Assembly: GCA_025201375.1 (NCBI GenBank)
Contig: JAIWZP010000004.1
Location: 558,001-622,000, forward strand
Direction: 5' to 3'
Length of the DNA: 64,000 nucleotides
From: Gongronella butleri
Taxonomy: Eukaryota > Mucoromycota > Mucoromycetes > Mucorales > Cunninghamellaceae
Shown here: piece after piece, positions 24,659-37,059 of the stretch
How positions within the stretch are numbered: the first letter of the stretch is position 1
Layout of the letters: the number at the start of each line of letters is the position of its first letter
Position numbers and translations under genes: made by a program
The notes under the pieces: generated by a model
The model's input: only the letters and a program-made list of their open reading frames with translations
Databases searched by the model: none
Told to the model about the DNA's origin: nothing

Positions 24659-25305
24659 CGTGGTAATAATACAAGTTAAAAAAAAGAAGCAAAAGAAGGC
24701 GGAAGAAAGGAAAACGAAAAAAGCGCAAGAATTGCCTTTGTGATCGGGTGTTTGGGCGGGCGCGGCGGCCAGTGCGAGCTGCCAGATTTGGAATATCCTT
24801 TGTTTGGTTGGCCCCACCCCCCGCACCCAAAAAATCTCCACGTACACTAGAGCGCGCCAATTCGCCAAGCCGACGCAAGCGGCGCGCTCCCAGTGAGGTT
24901 TGCTTTGAAAATTGACCAAATTGACGCATTTGTCCACAAAACCTAAACATTCATGAGAAACATTGATAAGAACACTATAGAAATAGAAAAATACAGTGGT
25001 GGGGGGCCACAATGCTGCGCCCGCGCCTTTCAAAATGCCGTTTGCATCATTTTTTTACGCATTGGCGGGTGTCAATTTTCATCAAGAAGAAGTGATTCAT
25101 CAAAAAATGATGGCATTGCCAATAGAACAATGCTCATAGTGCCTTTAATGGCGCGTCTCGTGACGAACAAAGCAGGCAGCGAAATCGAGCGGGGGTTCAA
25201 AACGCATTGTTCTGGTGATAAAAGTGGTAGGACCGGCTGCATTGCTCCTATTTTTTCTTTTTTTTCGCTTTTCTTTCTTCTGATTCAGCTTCAAGTTCAC
25301 TTGCG
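24659..25305. other. Divergent intergenic region SFT2 / F-box gene
   Basis: About 650 nt shared between two divergent genes. Minus-strand open frames run through it but have no family features. Confidence 0.4.
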
Positions 25306-26712
25306 ATGCTGATGGAATTCAAGTACGACAATTTTCTTCGTATATTTGAAGAGGATATGTTGCAGCAGCAACGTGTGGAGCGGCAGCTTGGGCCATTTCT
25401 CGGGCAAAAGCGGCGTGCTGACGACATTGACCCACAACGATCGGCCCCGGCTCACCCTGCTACTGTCGCCTCGCCAGTGATCAAGGCTCGAGTGCCCATG
25501 ATGGCTGTTGATCCGGACTTGAAGCGTCCACGACACGATGAAACCAATTTATCCAGCTCAGGCCTCAAACCAAGGATTGCCGCGTTGCGAGCGCGTATGC
25601 TTACGGCGGCAGAACTTGGTCCTGGCGCTGACACTCCGAAGAAGCCAACGACCACTGCACCGCCGCCCACAATGACCAAAAAGCAACGAAAAAAGGCGGC
25701 CGCTGCTGAACGAGCCATTGCAGCGGCGGCGGAAGAAGCTGAATCTTCTGCCTGTGGTGGTGCCAATATGAAGATGGCCATGGAGCCGATCAAAAAGGCC
25801 GCTGGCGATGTGTTTGCGACAAAAGCTAGAAAGCACGGCAACCTGGCGTCGGACGCGGTGCTGCAGCTGATGCGACGCGCCGAGCCATCCTCGCTGTACA
25901 CCGCCGTCGAGCGCGCAGCTGCGGCAGGTGGCGTGACGCCTTCTCTGGTCAAAGCTGCCGAGGACGAAGCAAAGGAGCTCAATTATGTCGACGACGTGCC
26001 GTTTGGCGCAGGTCGTGCGCTGAACGTTGACGTGTTTGCCGTCGTGCTCGAGCATTTGCCATTCAGTGCTGCCGTCAATGTGCGTCTCGTGTGCAACGCG
26101 TGGAACAGGGCCATCGTCACGTCAAACCATTGGCACATGGTCCATACCAATCGCGTCGAAGAGAAGCGCCGCCGCTTATACGAACGATCCGTCGTAGCCG
26201 ACATACCGGGCGCCGCCTTTTATTTCTTGTTGCACCGACGCGAACAGGATCGATTCATGTGTGATTCGTGCTTTTGCTGGGTCAAGGCCCAATGGTTCAA
26301 AAACTCACTGGGCGCCGTGCTCCCCGTCTACATTGGCGACAACCCAAATCGCGACTTTGCCCTCAGCAGGGACGAAAAAATAGTCAAACCACCAACACTT
26401 TATATACCAGACCGCGCCGATCCAAACTACATTTACCTTTGCCTCCCTTGTCGCCTCGATTACTTCAAAAAACACCCCCATCCGCCCATCCTCTGCAACC
26501 CCCGCCACCGCTTTTCGTGGAATTCCCTACGAAAGATGTTTCCCATCAGCAAACCCATGCAGCGTTCCATCCGGTCCACATTCGCCCTCAAACCAGATAC
26601 AGAGGCGCCCATTGGCATTATCGTTGAAAAGATGCGCCAAGTCTACGGTGGTGACCCTGGCATCGCCGCAGCCATCATCTCGCGCCGGTACTCGGGCAAA
26701 ACTCCCGCTTAA
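25306..26712 (+). CDS. F-box protein of unknown specificity
   Basis: A single 468-residue open frame without introns. The N-terminal half is low-complexity, Ala- and Lys-rich, with a basic stretch MTKKQRKKAAAAERAIAA. An F-box follows at about residues 245-280 (LNVDVFAVVLEHLPFSAAV, then RLVCNAWNRAI), the motif that binds Skp1 in SCF ubiquitin ligases. The C-terminal part contains two paired cysteine motifs, CDSC-F-C and LCLPCRLDYF, which could bind zinc, and conserved-looking aromatic residues. No WD40 or leucine-rich repeats are visible, so the substrate-binding mode is unknown. The start is the first ATG of the frame; MEFKYDNF two codons later is an alternative. Confidence 0.8.
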   Translation: MLMEFKYDNFLRIFEEDMLQQQRVERQLGPFLGQKRRADDIDPQRSAPAHPATVASPVIKARVPMMAVDPDLKRPRHDETNLSSSGLKPRIAALRARMLTAAELGPGADTPKKPTTTAPPPTMTKKQRKKAAAAERAIAAAAEEAESSACGGANMKMAMEPIKKAAGDVFATKARKHGNLASDAVLQLMRRAEPSSLYTAVERAAAAGGVTPSLVKAAEDEAKELNYVDDVPFGAGRALNVDVFAVVLEHLPFSAAVNVRLVCNAWNRAIVTSNHWHMVHTNRVEEKRRRLYERSVVADIPGAAFYFLLHRREQDRFMCDSCFCWVKAQWFKNSLGAVLPVYIGDNPNRDFALSRDEKIVKPPTLYIPDRADPNYIYLCLPCRLDYFKKHPHPPILCNPRHRFSWNSLRKMFPISKPMQRSIRSTFALKPDTEAPIGIIVEKMRQVYGGDPGIAAAIISRRYSGKTPA

Positions 26713-26929
26713 AAAGAAAAAAAACGTGGATTTTATGCATTTCTCTCTCCCACCCTTTTTTTTCTTCTCTTTTTCTCTCTCTCTCCCTGCAGTAGCTTCA
26801 TCCATCTCCCCTTCAGTTTACCCTCTTTCTTTGCATGCGCATGATTTCATCATCGTCCTCTCTTCCTCCCTCGTAGGCGCATTCTGATCCATACTCTCTT
26901 CCTGGTCATCCAATGTTCTTATGATAGCA

Positions 26930-28870
26930 ATAAAAACATATCCAAACTGTAAAACAGCAGCACGGGGAATCATGTGATCTCTTTGACAAAGCAGGTTCTC
27001 TCAAGAGGAGGACCGTTGTTCTTGAAATACGAAGTTTTTCTGAATTTTCACAAACTGAAAAAATAACCAGCGGTGCGTTTAACGTGTCTAATGCAGGCTT
27101 TGAATATTTTTCGAATGAGACCCGTTTCGCCGGTGGATGACCAAAACTGGCAGAGAAATTCCACTTTTTCAACAAAATCTTTAATGGCGATTATCTCGAC
27201 AATGGTTTGATCGACCCGTGATTTTATTCCAAATTTACTAACAAACAGAGGGGCAAAGCATCTAATGGGATGACTTGCGGCGCGCTGGAGGCGCGCCAAG
27301 CGCAAATCAGAAAACGGCCATCTCAGAGCTCCAAAATCAAAATCGAAAATTAGGTCTGCCGAATTCCTCCAAACTTGCGCACAAGAGGCAACGCAGGGAT
27401 AAACCACGAAGCATGCCGAAAAAGAGCGAGGTTGGCCTACTGGTTGGCAAGCAATTCGTGATTTTAAAATAAACTTTGCAGACGAATGCCACGCAGGAGC
27501 GCGTCCTTGGAGCCGCGCCGACGCGTCCACTAGCAAAAGAAGCCCCAGGTGCATGGATTTGACTTGAAAAGGTGCCCTTAAATTAAAGCCTGACGCGGTT
27601 TTGCACGCGTCCAAGTTGCCCCGCATACGAACTGTTTGCCTCAATACTGTCTGGAATCCGTTTTTTGGAGTGATCATTGATGATCACGTACGCAACAGAT
27701 TGCGCTCTTTCTTATGAGCTGCGTTTCAAGGATCTGCGGCCAGTTTTCGTCAAGAGAGCCTTGTGGCAAAAATACGAAGTAAAGTGCACTTTACTCGACA
27801 ACCAGTCAATGGAGCCCTAGGTTTTATTGCATTTTCTTCAGTAAATGGGTGCATTCTACCATGTTGGTTGAATGTCGCGGCGATACAAGGACCTAATTTT
27901 CACCGGTTTAAAATTCGTGACTGTACCCCCTTGGAAAATCGGTGGAAAATCGTGTTTTTTTTCAATTCGACATAGGGCACCATCCAGTGCTCTCAGTTTC
28001 ACGAAACTTTGACATATGGCCATTTCGGCCTCCCTCTTTCCAGAACAAAAGTAAAAACCGGGGATTGATCTGGCCATTGACGAGAAAATCGACATTTCCC
28101 TATAAATTCACAATTTTGTCTCTGGCAGGTCAAGTTGCTATTCGATTACGCTAAAATCTTACACGTGGCACGAGACATGCAAGGGCGTCATTTTACCTCT
28201 GCCCGGCAACGCCGTTGCACAACTTTTGTACACTTGTAACACTCAATCAAACATTTCAACTTGATTTTTATCGGCAATGGACAAGACAAAGCACGGCGTG
28301 CTGCGGTGACCAACGATGCAGAATTCGATTCTCTGTCGGATGAGCCCAGTTTCACCAGCGAACGACCAAAACTGATGGCGGAATTTCATTTTCTTTAATT
28401 TGGTTTTGATCGCTCATTCCTCGAGAACGGCTCGATCGACCCCCGATTTTTATAGCAGATTTGCTTAGAAAGAGGGGGTCAACGCATACAATGACATGAC
28501 TCTCAGTTGTCCAATGTGTAGGTTGCCAAACGGTTTTGAGATCTTTGTCTGGGCTGGAACCTCTCAAAGTGGGGCACCCTCCAGATACATTTTGACCTGA
28601 CCCACTTTTTTTTTCTAAATTTGAAAAAAAATTCGTCACCAAGGTCTCGCTCATCGCAGCGCCACGAAATTTTTATATGTAGTAGATGTTGCCGCTCTCT
28701 TTTCAGAAAAAATAAAATAACCAAAGGTCAATCATGTGGTTTGTCGGGAAGCACGACATTGCTGAAAATTTGGCTGTAGCGCGATTTTGTAAAAATCATT
28801 TCGCGGTAAAATCATGATTCGATCATCGCCAAACTTTGCCGCTTGGTTATTTCATCGTCTCACTTTGAAG
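26930..28870 (+). repeat. R1 repeat, copy c (long, mosaic)
   Basis: Opens with the X module (about 27030-27270: GACCAAAACTGGCAGAG, CACTTTTTCAACAAAATCTTT), then the R1 core (27300-27975), continues collinear with copy d to about 28870, and carries a second X module at about 28330-28500. Shared marks with copy d include TCCAATGTGTAGGTTGCCAA (28510 and 45036), CATTTTGACCTGACCCAC and GGTCAATCATGTGGTTTGTC. No intact protein, terminal repeats or target duplication were identified. Confidence 0.75.
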
Positions 28871-29198
28871 AAAAAATTAAAAAACCAGAGGTTGATCGGG
28901 CCGTTTTCGTGGCATGATACATGATGAGAAGCGCATTTTTGTTCTGTGAAATAAGTGACGATGAAAAATGACGTGCCATGGCGACTTTTTGTCGGCGGCA
29001 AACGGTCGCATTGGCATGAACGCGTCCAAGGTAACACAGACGCGCTGCGATCAAATTCGAAAACAGGCCACACAATACATTATCATGCCCATTTTGTCAA
29101 ATTACCAATTATCTTGGAAAAATACAAGTGTGCTTTTTAATTGTATGCAGAGGAGATGTGTGGGAGATGTTGGTACAAATGCAATGTTTTAAGCCGTT

Positions 29199-29921
29199 CT
29201 ATTGATCACACCTGCCATCAGGAGGGCCATTGAGCCATCGCTCAAACACTTTGGTGCAGTCAAACTGGGGCTTGTTCAGTTTGGCATTGACCTCGTTGTG
29301 GCGGCGGCACAGCCATTGGCTCAAACGCTCCTTGCTCTCAACCTGCACAGGCTCCTTGGCCATCGCCTCCTGGAAATCCGTCTACAACAACGCAAAAAAA
29401 AATAAATAAATAAAAAATGTAAGATAACTCTTGCCTTCCAATGCGAGTCGCCGTTATTTTACCTTGCAGAACCAACAGGGATAGTTTTCGGCAAACGATT
29501 CAAAGAAGCGCTTCATGCTCTCACGCTGGGATGGCGCTGGCTTGTCCGGGTAATAGGCAGCGGTCGTGTGCAAGAGCGTCCACGTGGCGCGACCCAACGT
29601 CTCGACGTCGGCGGGGCAATTATCCCTCTTCCACTCGTCCGTCACGGGCTCTGCCTTGGAATTGCTGTTGCCTTCGTCCTTGGACGTAGCGGCGGTGGCC
29701 GTTGCAGCAGCAAAAGCAGCAGCCGGCGCAGCGCCAGCACCTGCAGCACCTGCAGAACCAGTGGAACGGCTGCTGCCGCTGTCGTCGTGTTTGTTTTTCT
29801 GTTTTTCCAGCTTGGACCATGTCTTGAAGTCGACGCATACGCGGCATGGTTTGCCATTTTTCATGGGAACAGGCTTGCCCGTGGTCGGATCGACCATCAC
29901 ATCGGTCTCGGCGTGCGTCAT
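29199..29921 (-). CDS. ERV1: Erv1/ALR FAD-linked sulfhydryl oxidase
   Basis: Two exons (29921-29463 and 29381-29199) encode 213 residues. The N-terminal shuttle cysteines are in [16 protein letters not shown] low-complexity Ser/Gly/Ala linker follows. The catalytic four-helix domain holds [27 protein letters not shown], the active-site CxxC as YPCWFCK, then [19 protein letters not shown] and the terminal DGRCDQ. Erv1 reoxidises Mia40 in the mitochondrial intermembrane space and passes electrons to cytochrome c. FAD-binding His and Asn (RRHNEVN) are present. The gene is divergent from the Zn2Cys6 factor, with 237 nt between the two ATGs. Confidence 0.95.
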
Positions 29922-30158
29922 GGTGATTTAAAACAAGAATAAAAAAGAGTAAAAAAAAAAAAACTGTCAATTGCGATCCCTGGCCCTTTTTTTGCATGCA
30001 AACCTGGCAATCACCGGCTAAATTTGCACCGAGAGCCAATCAGATGGGCTTTGCCGCAGGCTTTTTGAATCATACAGATCAAGCGTCGCAAAAAAAAGGA
30101 ACACCTGCTATTTTACTTTTTCTTTTGCCTTTCTTTTTCCTTGTCAAGTCTTGGCACC

Positions 30159-32767
30159 ATGAAAAAGACGCCCTGTGAAGGTAAAAATGGCTCTTTGACA
30201 CTATTTTGCACGCTAGTCTCCTATCGTTGCTCACGTTCCTTGTCTCTTTTCTTCAGAGTGTCGCAATCAGAAACGAAAATGCAACGGGCTTAGTCCATGC
30301 GATAGGTAAAAATAGAAAAAGCGCCAAAAAAAAAAAAAGGATTTCTTCTAACGACTTTTTTTTTTTTTTTTTTTTACCGGCTTCCGCTCCTTCAAGATGC
30401 GACCGCTTGAGCCTTGCGTGCGTGTACATAAAGAGCTTTAGCCCGGAGGACCAGGAATTGCTGGAACAGTACAAGCAAGACGCGTTGCAGGGCGAGGTGG
30501 ACGATTTGACGCGACAGATTGACGCGCTGCAGGCGACTATGCAGCAATGCAAGCAGATGCAGCTGCTCCAGGACCAGCTTCAGCCTCAATCGCAGCGCAA
30601 AAAGCCTCGAAAGCACAGAGAGGGCCAGAAAAAAGAGCCAAAAGCACTCATTGCTCAGGGGACCATGGCGTCGTCCATTGCGACGATGGTGACCACGAAC
30701 ACGACAGCATTGACAACGACCACATCGATGAATAATCATGGGCACATGCCAGGGTTGGGGACCATGCCGATGCAATGGACGCTTGAGCTTGCGAATGGGC
30801 GACTGCGATTCAAGGTGCCTGTCAAGACCCATGGTGACCTGCTGCACCACATTGGCCAATTTGTCGTGCAATCGGCCAGTATCCCGACCACGGTCGAGCG
30901 CGCCACCTACTCCGTCTCGTTGTACCACTTGATGCTGGACCATATCACGAAAAAATACGTCAAAACGCAATTCAAGACGACGAGAGATTCACTGGCCATG
31001 ATGATGATCACCAATGGCAACGATGCGACACCACCAACGATCCCGAGCGCGAGCAATTCGCCATTCACGATGTTGGAGGAATTGATGCACCAAAATGTCG
31101 ATTCGCCATTGCTGTCATCGTCGCCTTTTTCGACGTCCACGACCGCGGAAAATGTCCATCCAGATTCACCGCGCTCGTTTTCCTCGCCAGGCACGTCGCC
31201 TTCGCCGTTTGCCATTTCGTTTTCGCTGGATTTGGCGCCATCGTTGCTGCGCACGTACCTGTCGTGCATGCACCGGTCGTTGTGGATGGTCGAGCCGGCG
31301 ACAATGACGCATATGCTGCTGAACCAGGTGGATGGCAACGATGCCAATGATCCATTGGACGAAAATCCAGCACGACCTGCGTTTTGCGCGTTTTTGTGCA
31401 CGTTCCCCACGGCATGTACGCATCTGGATGATGTGATTCCGCGATCATTGAGGCGCAGCTACGCTGACATGTATTACCAGATGGCGCGCGACCGCGTTGC
31501 CGAGCTCTTTGATCAGCCAAGCCTGTCATTGCTGACGGCATACGTGTTCATGGCTCTCTACCACTGGCAATGCGTGCACGAGGAGGATAGCGATCGTTAC
31601 ATGGACATGTCATGCCGCCTTGCTACGCTCCTCTTTCCACAATACCCACCCATCCACACAAAATCGAAAAAATCAAAAAATCGTATCCATCAAGAGGTAA
31701 ATCGGCACGATAAGAACGAAAAGAAACCATCTGCTGCTGGAAAGGGCGACGACAATGAAAGCGACGATCACGACGACCATGACCACGACAACCATGACCA
31801 CGACGCACCTACAATTCTCTCGCCAGCACACTTGGAAAGGATCCACCTTGCACGGCTGCTGTTGTTCATGTATCGCGCACGAGGCAGCACTTTCCAATAC
31901 CCGTCGTGGACACCCATTCTCAAGGATTTGGAAGAGGACGCGTTTTACGCGACGGCCACCGAGGATTCGGCCTTTGGCATGCTGCAGCAGCTGCGTGCGA
32001 GTCTGTCACACGCGTTTGACGATGAAATCGATTCCATGCACGCGGCAGGGTGCCAACCCGGGTACGTGGCATCTGGCCTTATCCACACGCTGTCTGTGCG
32101 CATCGAGTCGTCGACATTGCGCTGGTACGAGCGGCTTCCCCAAGAATTCAGGCTCCATGACATTTTGCTCTTTGACGCCGGCGCTTACACGGACGACGTT
32201 TTTTTCCACATTGTCGCGCCCCAACCGCTGCTGCCCATGCTCCTGTCGTTTGCCATCTACGAGCACTTTGTCTTCATGGGTCTGACAACAGCGCCAAAAA
32301 GCAATGACCCGACAAAAATCGACTTTTGGCGCCAGCTGCAGAAACACCCCGATCTCGAGGACCCAAACTCGCCCGTGGCATTGCATTCGCCCAAATGGAA
32401 GTATCGCCGCTCAAAGTTCCGCGCGTTGCGTGAGTCAGTCGGGTTCAAAGGCGGCGACGATGAATTCTTGGCTTTAATGGAGGACATGCACAAGTGGGGC
32501 GCAGACGCCACCGCGCGAATGCACTATCCCATCATGTGGACGGCCCTCAACGCGGCAGTCAATGCCGTGCGCTTATGTTTCCATCTCCACAAGCACAGGA
32601 TGCTCCCTTGCTACGCAGACAAACACGTCCTCGCCCTCTCTCGCCTTTTACTCGAGCGCATCGACCGCGCTCGCTTCATTGACAGAGGCTTGCCTCCAAC
32701 CATGGACCGCCTCGGCCCAGAAATACCTGCATACCTCCAAATAGCACAAAGTCTCCTTGACGCCTGA
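30159..32767 (+). CDS. Zn(II)2Cys6 fungal transcription factor
   Basis: Three exons (30159-30180, 30257-30305, 30397-32767) encode 813 residues. The zinc cluster at residues 6-32 is assembled from all three exons with perfect spacing C-x2-C-x6-C-x5-C-x2-C-x6-C (CEECRNQKRKC, then NGLSPC, DRC and a final Cys in LACVYI). A dimerisation-type coiled coil follows (about 40-75, LLEQYKQD and DDLTRQIDALQ). The long C-terminal region contains blocks like a fungal-specific transcription factor domain (ADMYYQMARDRVAELFDQPS, LLTAYVFMALYHWQC) with a His/Asp-rich insert near 31760-31800. The regulated genes are unknown. It shares a short divergent promoter with ERV1. Confidence 0.92.
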
Positions 32768-33156
32768 ACCATTTTTTTTTTTTTTGTATTTTTTCACTTG
32801 CACTACTTACCCCCCTTTCATTTCCCACTTGTATTTGACTCAAAAACACAATATAAAGAATAAGAATCCACCCTTTTTCGTCACGTAAAATAAAATCAGA
32901 ATCGTGTACCGAGCAATGGCAAACAGATCACGATGCGATTCAGGGGTGTGCTGTAAAAAGAACATTTGGAGGCCGATTTTTTTTTAAAAAAAAAAAAGAA
33001 GGGGAGGGAGGGGGGGACGGCAGGAATTTTCGGGGCCATTGATAAGCAAGAAACCATGATAAAGACGCGCACTTGTCTCGGCTACTCCTTGGTTCTCTTA
33101 TTTCTGTCTTATTTTTTCTTTTTCTTTTTTTTTTTTTTTTTTTGCTTTCTGCCACG
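32768..33156. other. Intergenic, TF 3' flank and Kre9-like promoter
   Basis: AT- and homopolymer-rich, with an AATATAAAGAATAAGAA stretch near 32849 that may act in 3' processing of the preceding gene. No gene seen. Confidence 0.4.
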
Positions 33157-34163
33157 ATGTTTTTCATGTCCATGTTGCTCGGGCTCATGTGCCTATCATG
33201 CGAATTGATGGCTGATCGCATCACCATCAACCAGCCGGCTGTCAATCAGACGTATGCGCCGGGATCAGACATGCTCATTGATTATGCAGGTACAATCTCT
33301 CCACGCTACCCCACCCCTGCCTAAGGCGGCTCATGCTTTTCCATCTCTTAGTGCATTTCGAGGGCATGGCCAAGCTTGGATCAGCGTCCGTGGCTATTCT
33401 ATTGCCCAATTACACAGTGATCACCTTTTTACCAGAGGGTGACTGGATGGATGATGAAACAGATACACGCGGTGCCAAGTTGACATGGCCCATTCCAGAG
33501 GATCTCGAACCCAATGACTATGTCGTCCACGTGGCAGGGCCGTAAGTTTAAAGAGTCGATGGAAAAAAAAAGGAGACGAGGGGGAATTTAATGAAGCGTC
33601 GGCTTTCGAGTGTCACGCCTCCTTATTTTTTTTTACTTTTCAATGACACGAAGATGGTCACGCCCTATTAAAAAGGGATGAGGGGAGAGGAGTGGGCCCG
33701 TGACATTCAAACTATTGAAAAAGTGACGCGCGCTTGCTGCGCAGTTATTATACGCATTCATGCCCCCATTGGCTCATCGGTGCTTTTTTCTTCTTTTTGC
33801 GTGCTCAGATCCACTTACATGTGTTCTGCAAACAACAATGGCCAAGGTAAAATGGAGCATCTATTTGTTACGAGCTCGGGATGGCTTATTTGCTTGCTTG
33901 TTTTTCTTTTTTTTTTCATATCAAAGCGCCATTCACACAATGTCACACGTTTCTGACCACCAATCAAACGTTCACTATTGCACGATGATTCACTTTTGCT
34001 AGCTCAAGCGCCCACCCATGCCAACCTCGGATGTCGCGTCGCACACACCCTCATGTATGATACTTTTTGTATAGTCATCCATTTGTCTTTTTTTCTTTCT
34101 CCCAATAAAGTCTTAATAAAGGAGCGCGGCTTTCTTTTCGTCATCCGAGCGCCATGTCCGTGA
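33157..34163 (+). CDS. Secreted Kre9/Knh1-like N-terminal domain protein (3' end uncertain)
   Basis: The first exon (33157-33289) encodes a signal peptide (MFFMSMLLGLMCLSCELMA) and the family motif RITINQPAVNQTYAPGSDM. The second exon gives VHFEGMAKLGSASVAILLPN and ends PNDYVVHVAGP; the third gives STYMCSANNNGQ. This Ig-like module occurs in fungal Ser/Thr-rich GPI or cell-wall proteins of the Kre9/Knh1 group. The last exon is doubtful: the frame after the third exon runs to a stop at 34163 through sequence that includes an AATAAA (34108) and shows no family features. A shorter or differently spliced end is possible. Confidence 0.6.
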
Positions 34164-34345
34164 GGAAAGGAAGATTTTTCATCAGCGTGAAGGGCCAGTC
34201 AAGGATGGAATTGGAGCAAAAAAAGGGGGCACCGCACCCTGCCACGCATGAAGCCCGAGCACGACACGCTCCGATCGATGAATGAGTGCATTTTCTTTTT
34301 TATTTCTCATTTTTTTTCTCTCTTTTCACCGTGTACATTATTGCC

Positions 34346-37059
34346 ATGACAACGACCGAGCTGTCCAATGATCACGTGAGTCAACGCGCTTCCGCGTGTT
34401 TTTCAACTCTTTTTTCTTCTTTTTGCGTCCAATTGATCCATGTTTCATTTTTTAGTGGTTGGAGATTTATGGGATTGTTACCAAGCTGCTGGCGTCGACA
34501 AAGTCGTTGCTCGAGTCATTGACGCAGTGGTCTGTTGACGAAACCAAAAAGGATACAGTGTACACGCGGTTCAAGGAGCTCCAATTTCAATTTGATTGTG
34601 TTTGCCTGAGCTTTGAGGATGTCAATGTGGACATGAGGTGCGTGTTTTTTTTTAAAAAAAAAAAAAAAATGTCAAGCTCAGTTTTTTTTTTTTTTTTTTG
34701 GCGTGTGTAGCGACCTAGCACCGATTCCCGAGGAATTGCGGCAATGCCTAGAAGCGACCTTGTGTGAGCCGCCGTCACACCTCGACCGGTATCTGCCCAA
34801 GATCCGCATCATCATTTTGGACCTTTTGCATCTTCTGAAACGCAAACAGGCCATGCTGCACGCCCCTCCAACGCCACCATCTCCTACCATGCCCGCCGTC
34901 GCGGATCTGCCTGCAGAAATGGCCGAGACAACCAGCGACTCACAATCCGCGCCCTCCCTTCCACCCAAAGATGACGACGGAATGGATGCGTCGCCGCTTG
35001 TCACCACCAGCATGCCCACAACTATGGCCAAATTGGACCAATTGCCCATTCCGAGCACATCACCACTAACATCCGAGAACGCCACGTACCTGCCCACTTT
35101 CCGACGCATCAGCATTGACAGCGGCAGCAGCAACAGCAGCATGACGACCGCCGAGATCGATATAAAAGTGCTCGAAAAGCACGAAATCGATACAAAGTCC
35201 ATGGACGACCCCATAGGGACGGACATTAAAACAAACGAGCGGCATGACGCATCGCCACTGCTGGTGTCGCCCACCGCGGAATTGCTAAAGGACGCAACGG
35301 ACGCGTCAAACTCTATTGCTGATGTATCGACGTGCGAAATCATGTCAAATGACATTTCCGTGCCCAATTCGCCCTCTTTGCCGCCGTCCCCCGCACCCGA
35401 GGTATCCGAGGCACATGAGGCATACGAGGCACGCGAAGCACGCGAAGCACACATTGTACAACAAAACAACGAGCAAAAAGATGAAAAAGAGGTTCCAGCC
35501 AGGTCAACTGGGCGATTGCCACCGCGACCAATCATCACTACACACATGCCGCCCACACGCGCTCCTACACGGCGCCCAGTAGCACCGGAATCTCTGTCAT
35601 CCGAGCCGCCCACGGCCATCAACACGTCTGTGATGCCGCAGTTGGTGTTTTTCATTCAATGGAGGGACAGAGTCAAGCGAGTGTGTCTCGACCAGCCACC
35701 AACGACCCACGCCGACCTCTTCCACTTGTACGAAACAAAATTCGGCTTGACATTTACTCCCGCCACAGCCATTGGGGTGCCATCCACTTCAAACGCAGCC
35801 CCTACATCATCAACTCAGGCAATGGCACGCGACCAATGCTTCTTTGTTGTGCTTGACCCCACGACAAACATCCGCTACGAGCTCGAGGACATGGACGACT
35901 TGAAACCCAATGCATTGCTGTCCCTCGGTAAGAAAGAGAAGGAAAAAAAAAAAAAAAGTCTCTTATTTGTGTGAAAGCGACATGCATGCTCCCCCCAAAT
36001 CCGTGCTCCCCCTAAATTGGGGCTGCGAAATGCATCAACAAAGAAAAAAAGAAGTGGGAAAAAGTGATGAGAAGAAAAAAAAACAAAAAAACATTGATTC
36101 TTCTCATTTTTTTAGATGTGCTTCCGCCCTCCACAGCGCCGTCATCGATCGAGGCGTATGTGCCTCAATTGCAGCAGGCGCTCCAGGTGCAATTGGATGC
36201 GTGGGCTGCGCGTGTGGGTGACGACATGGCGACACGAACCAATGCTATGATCAAACGAAGGGAATTGGCCAAAAAGAAACAAGAGCCGGGGACGCGCGAG
36301 GTGCAAGGGATGATTGCGGATCATGGTGCGATCCAGCAGCAGGCTAATTCGATGGCAGACAAGATTGAGAAGCTTCAAGACACACTGGACGAGTTAAAGA
36401 CGGATGTCACGCAGCGGCGCAGCAGACCCGCGCCCGAACAAATGACGTGGTGCAGCGACACATTGCAAGAGATTCAAGACGAGATGCGTGCGCTTGTGGC
36501 GACGCTTCAGACAAACAAGGCCACGTGGAAACGAGCGTGGGAGAAGCAATTGCAGCTTATTATTCAGGAACAACATGCCGTTGAAGAATGGGAACATATG
36601 GTCGTCGATGCCGAGGAAGACGTACAAACCATGCACACCATCATGGACCATCTGCAACAGGTCGTCACTTTGTATCAGCAGAGCGGAGCACGCCCATCCA
36701 ATTCTTCTTCCACATCTCGCGCCTACCTCTTTTCTTCGTCCCCAATCGTATCATCCACACCCATCACAACTTCATTTATGAACTCACAGAGAGACGCAAT
36801 GACAGACGTCTTGCATCAATTGCGCACCATCGACGTCGACCACGACAGACGCGTCCAGGCTGTCGTAAAATCCGAACAACGCCGCTCAAAATTCATGGCA
36901 CACCACATTGACGACTTTGAAAAGGAACTCATCACTTTCCAGCTGAAAAACACAGGCGGTGCACAGCAGCTCGAGCAGCAGCAGGAACAAAAAACAAAAC
37001 AATTGTTGCAAGACCTGTATAATGCACAAAAGGCACCCCCATCGCCCTCTGTGACTTGA
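34346..37059 (+). CDS. BUD6: Bud6/Aip3 actin and formin regulator
   Basis: Four exons (34346-34375, 34456-34637, 34711-35927, 36116-37059) encode 790 residues. The conserved N-terminal domain (about residues 11-120) reads IYGIVTKLLASTKSLLESLT, then RFKELQFQFDCVCLSFEDV, DLAPIPEELRQCLEATL and YLPKIRIIILDLLHLLKRKQ. A long disordered Pro/Thr/Ser linker follows. The C-terminal Bud6 region (about 383 onward) has FFIQWRDRVKRVCL, then a predicted coiled coil including WKRAWEKQLQLIIQEQHAVE. Bud6 binds actin monomers and stimulates formins at polarity sites. The first exon contributes only ten codons. Confidence 0.92.
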
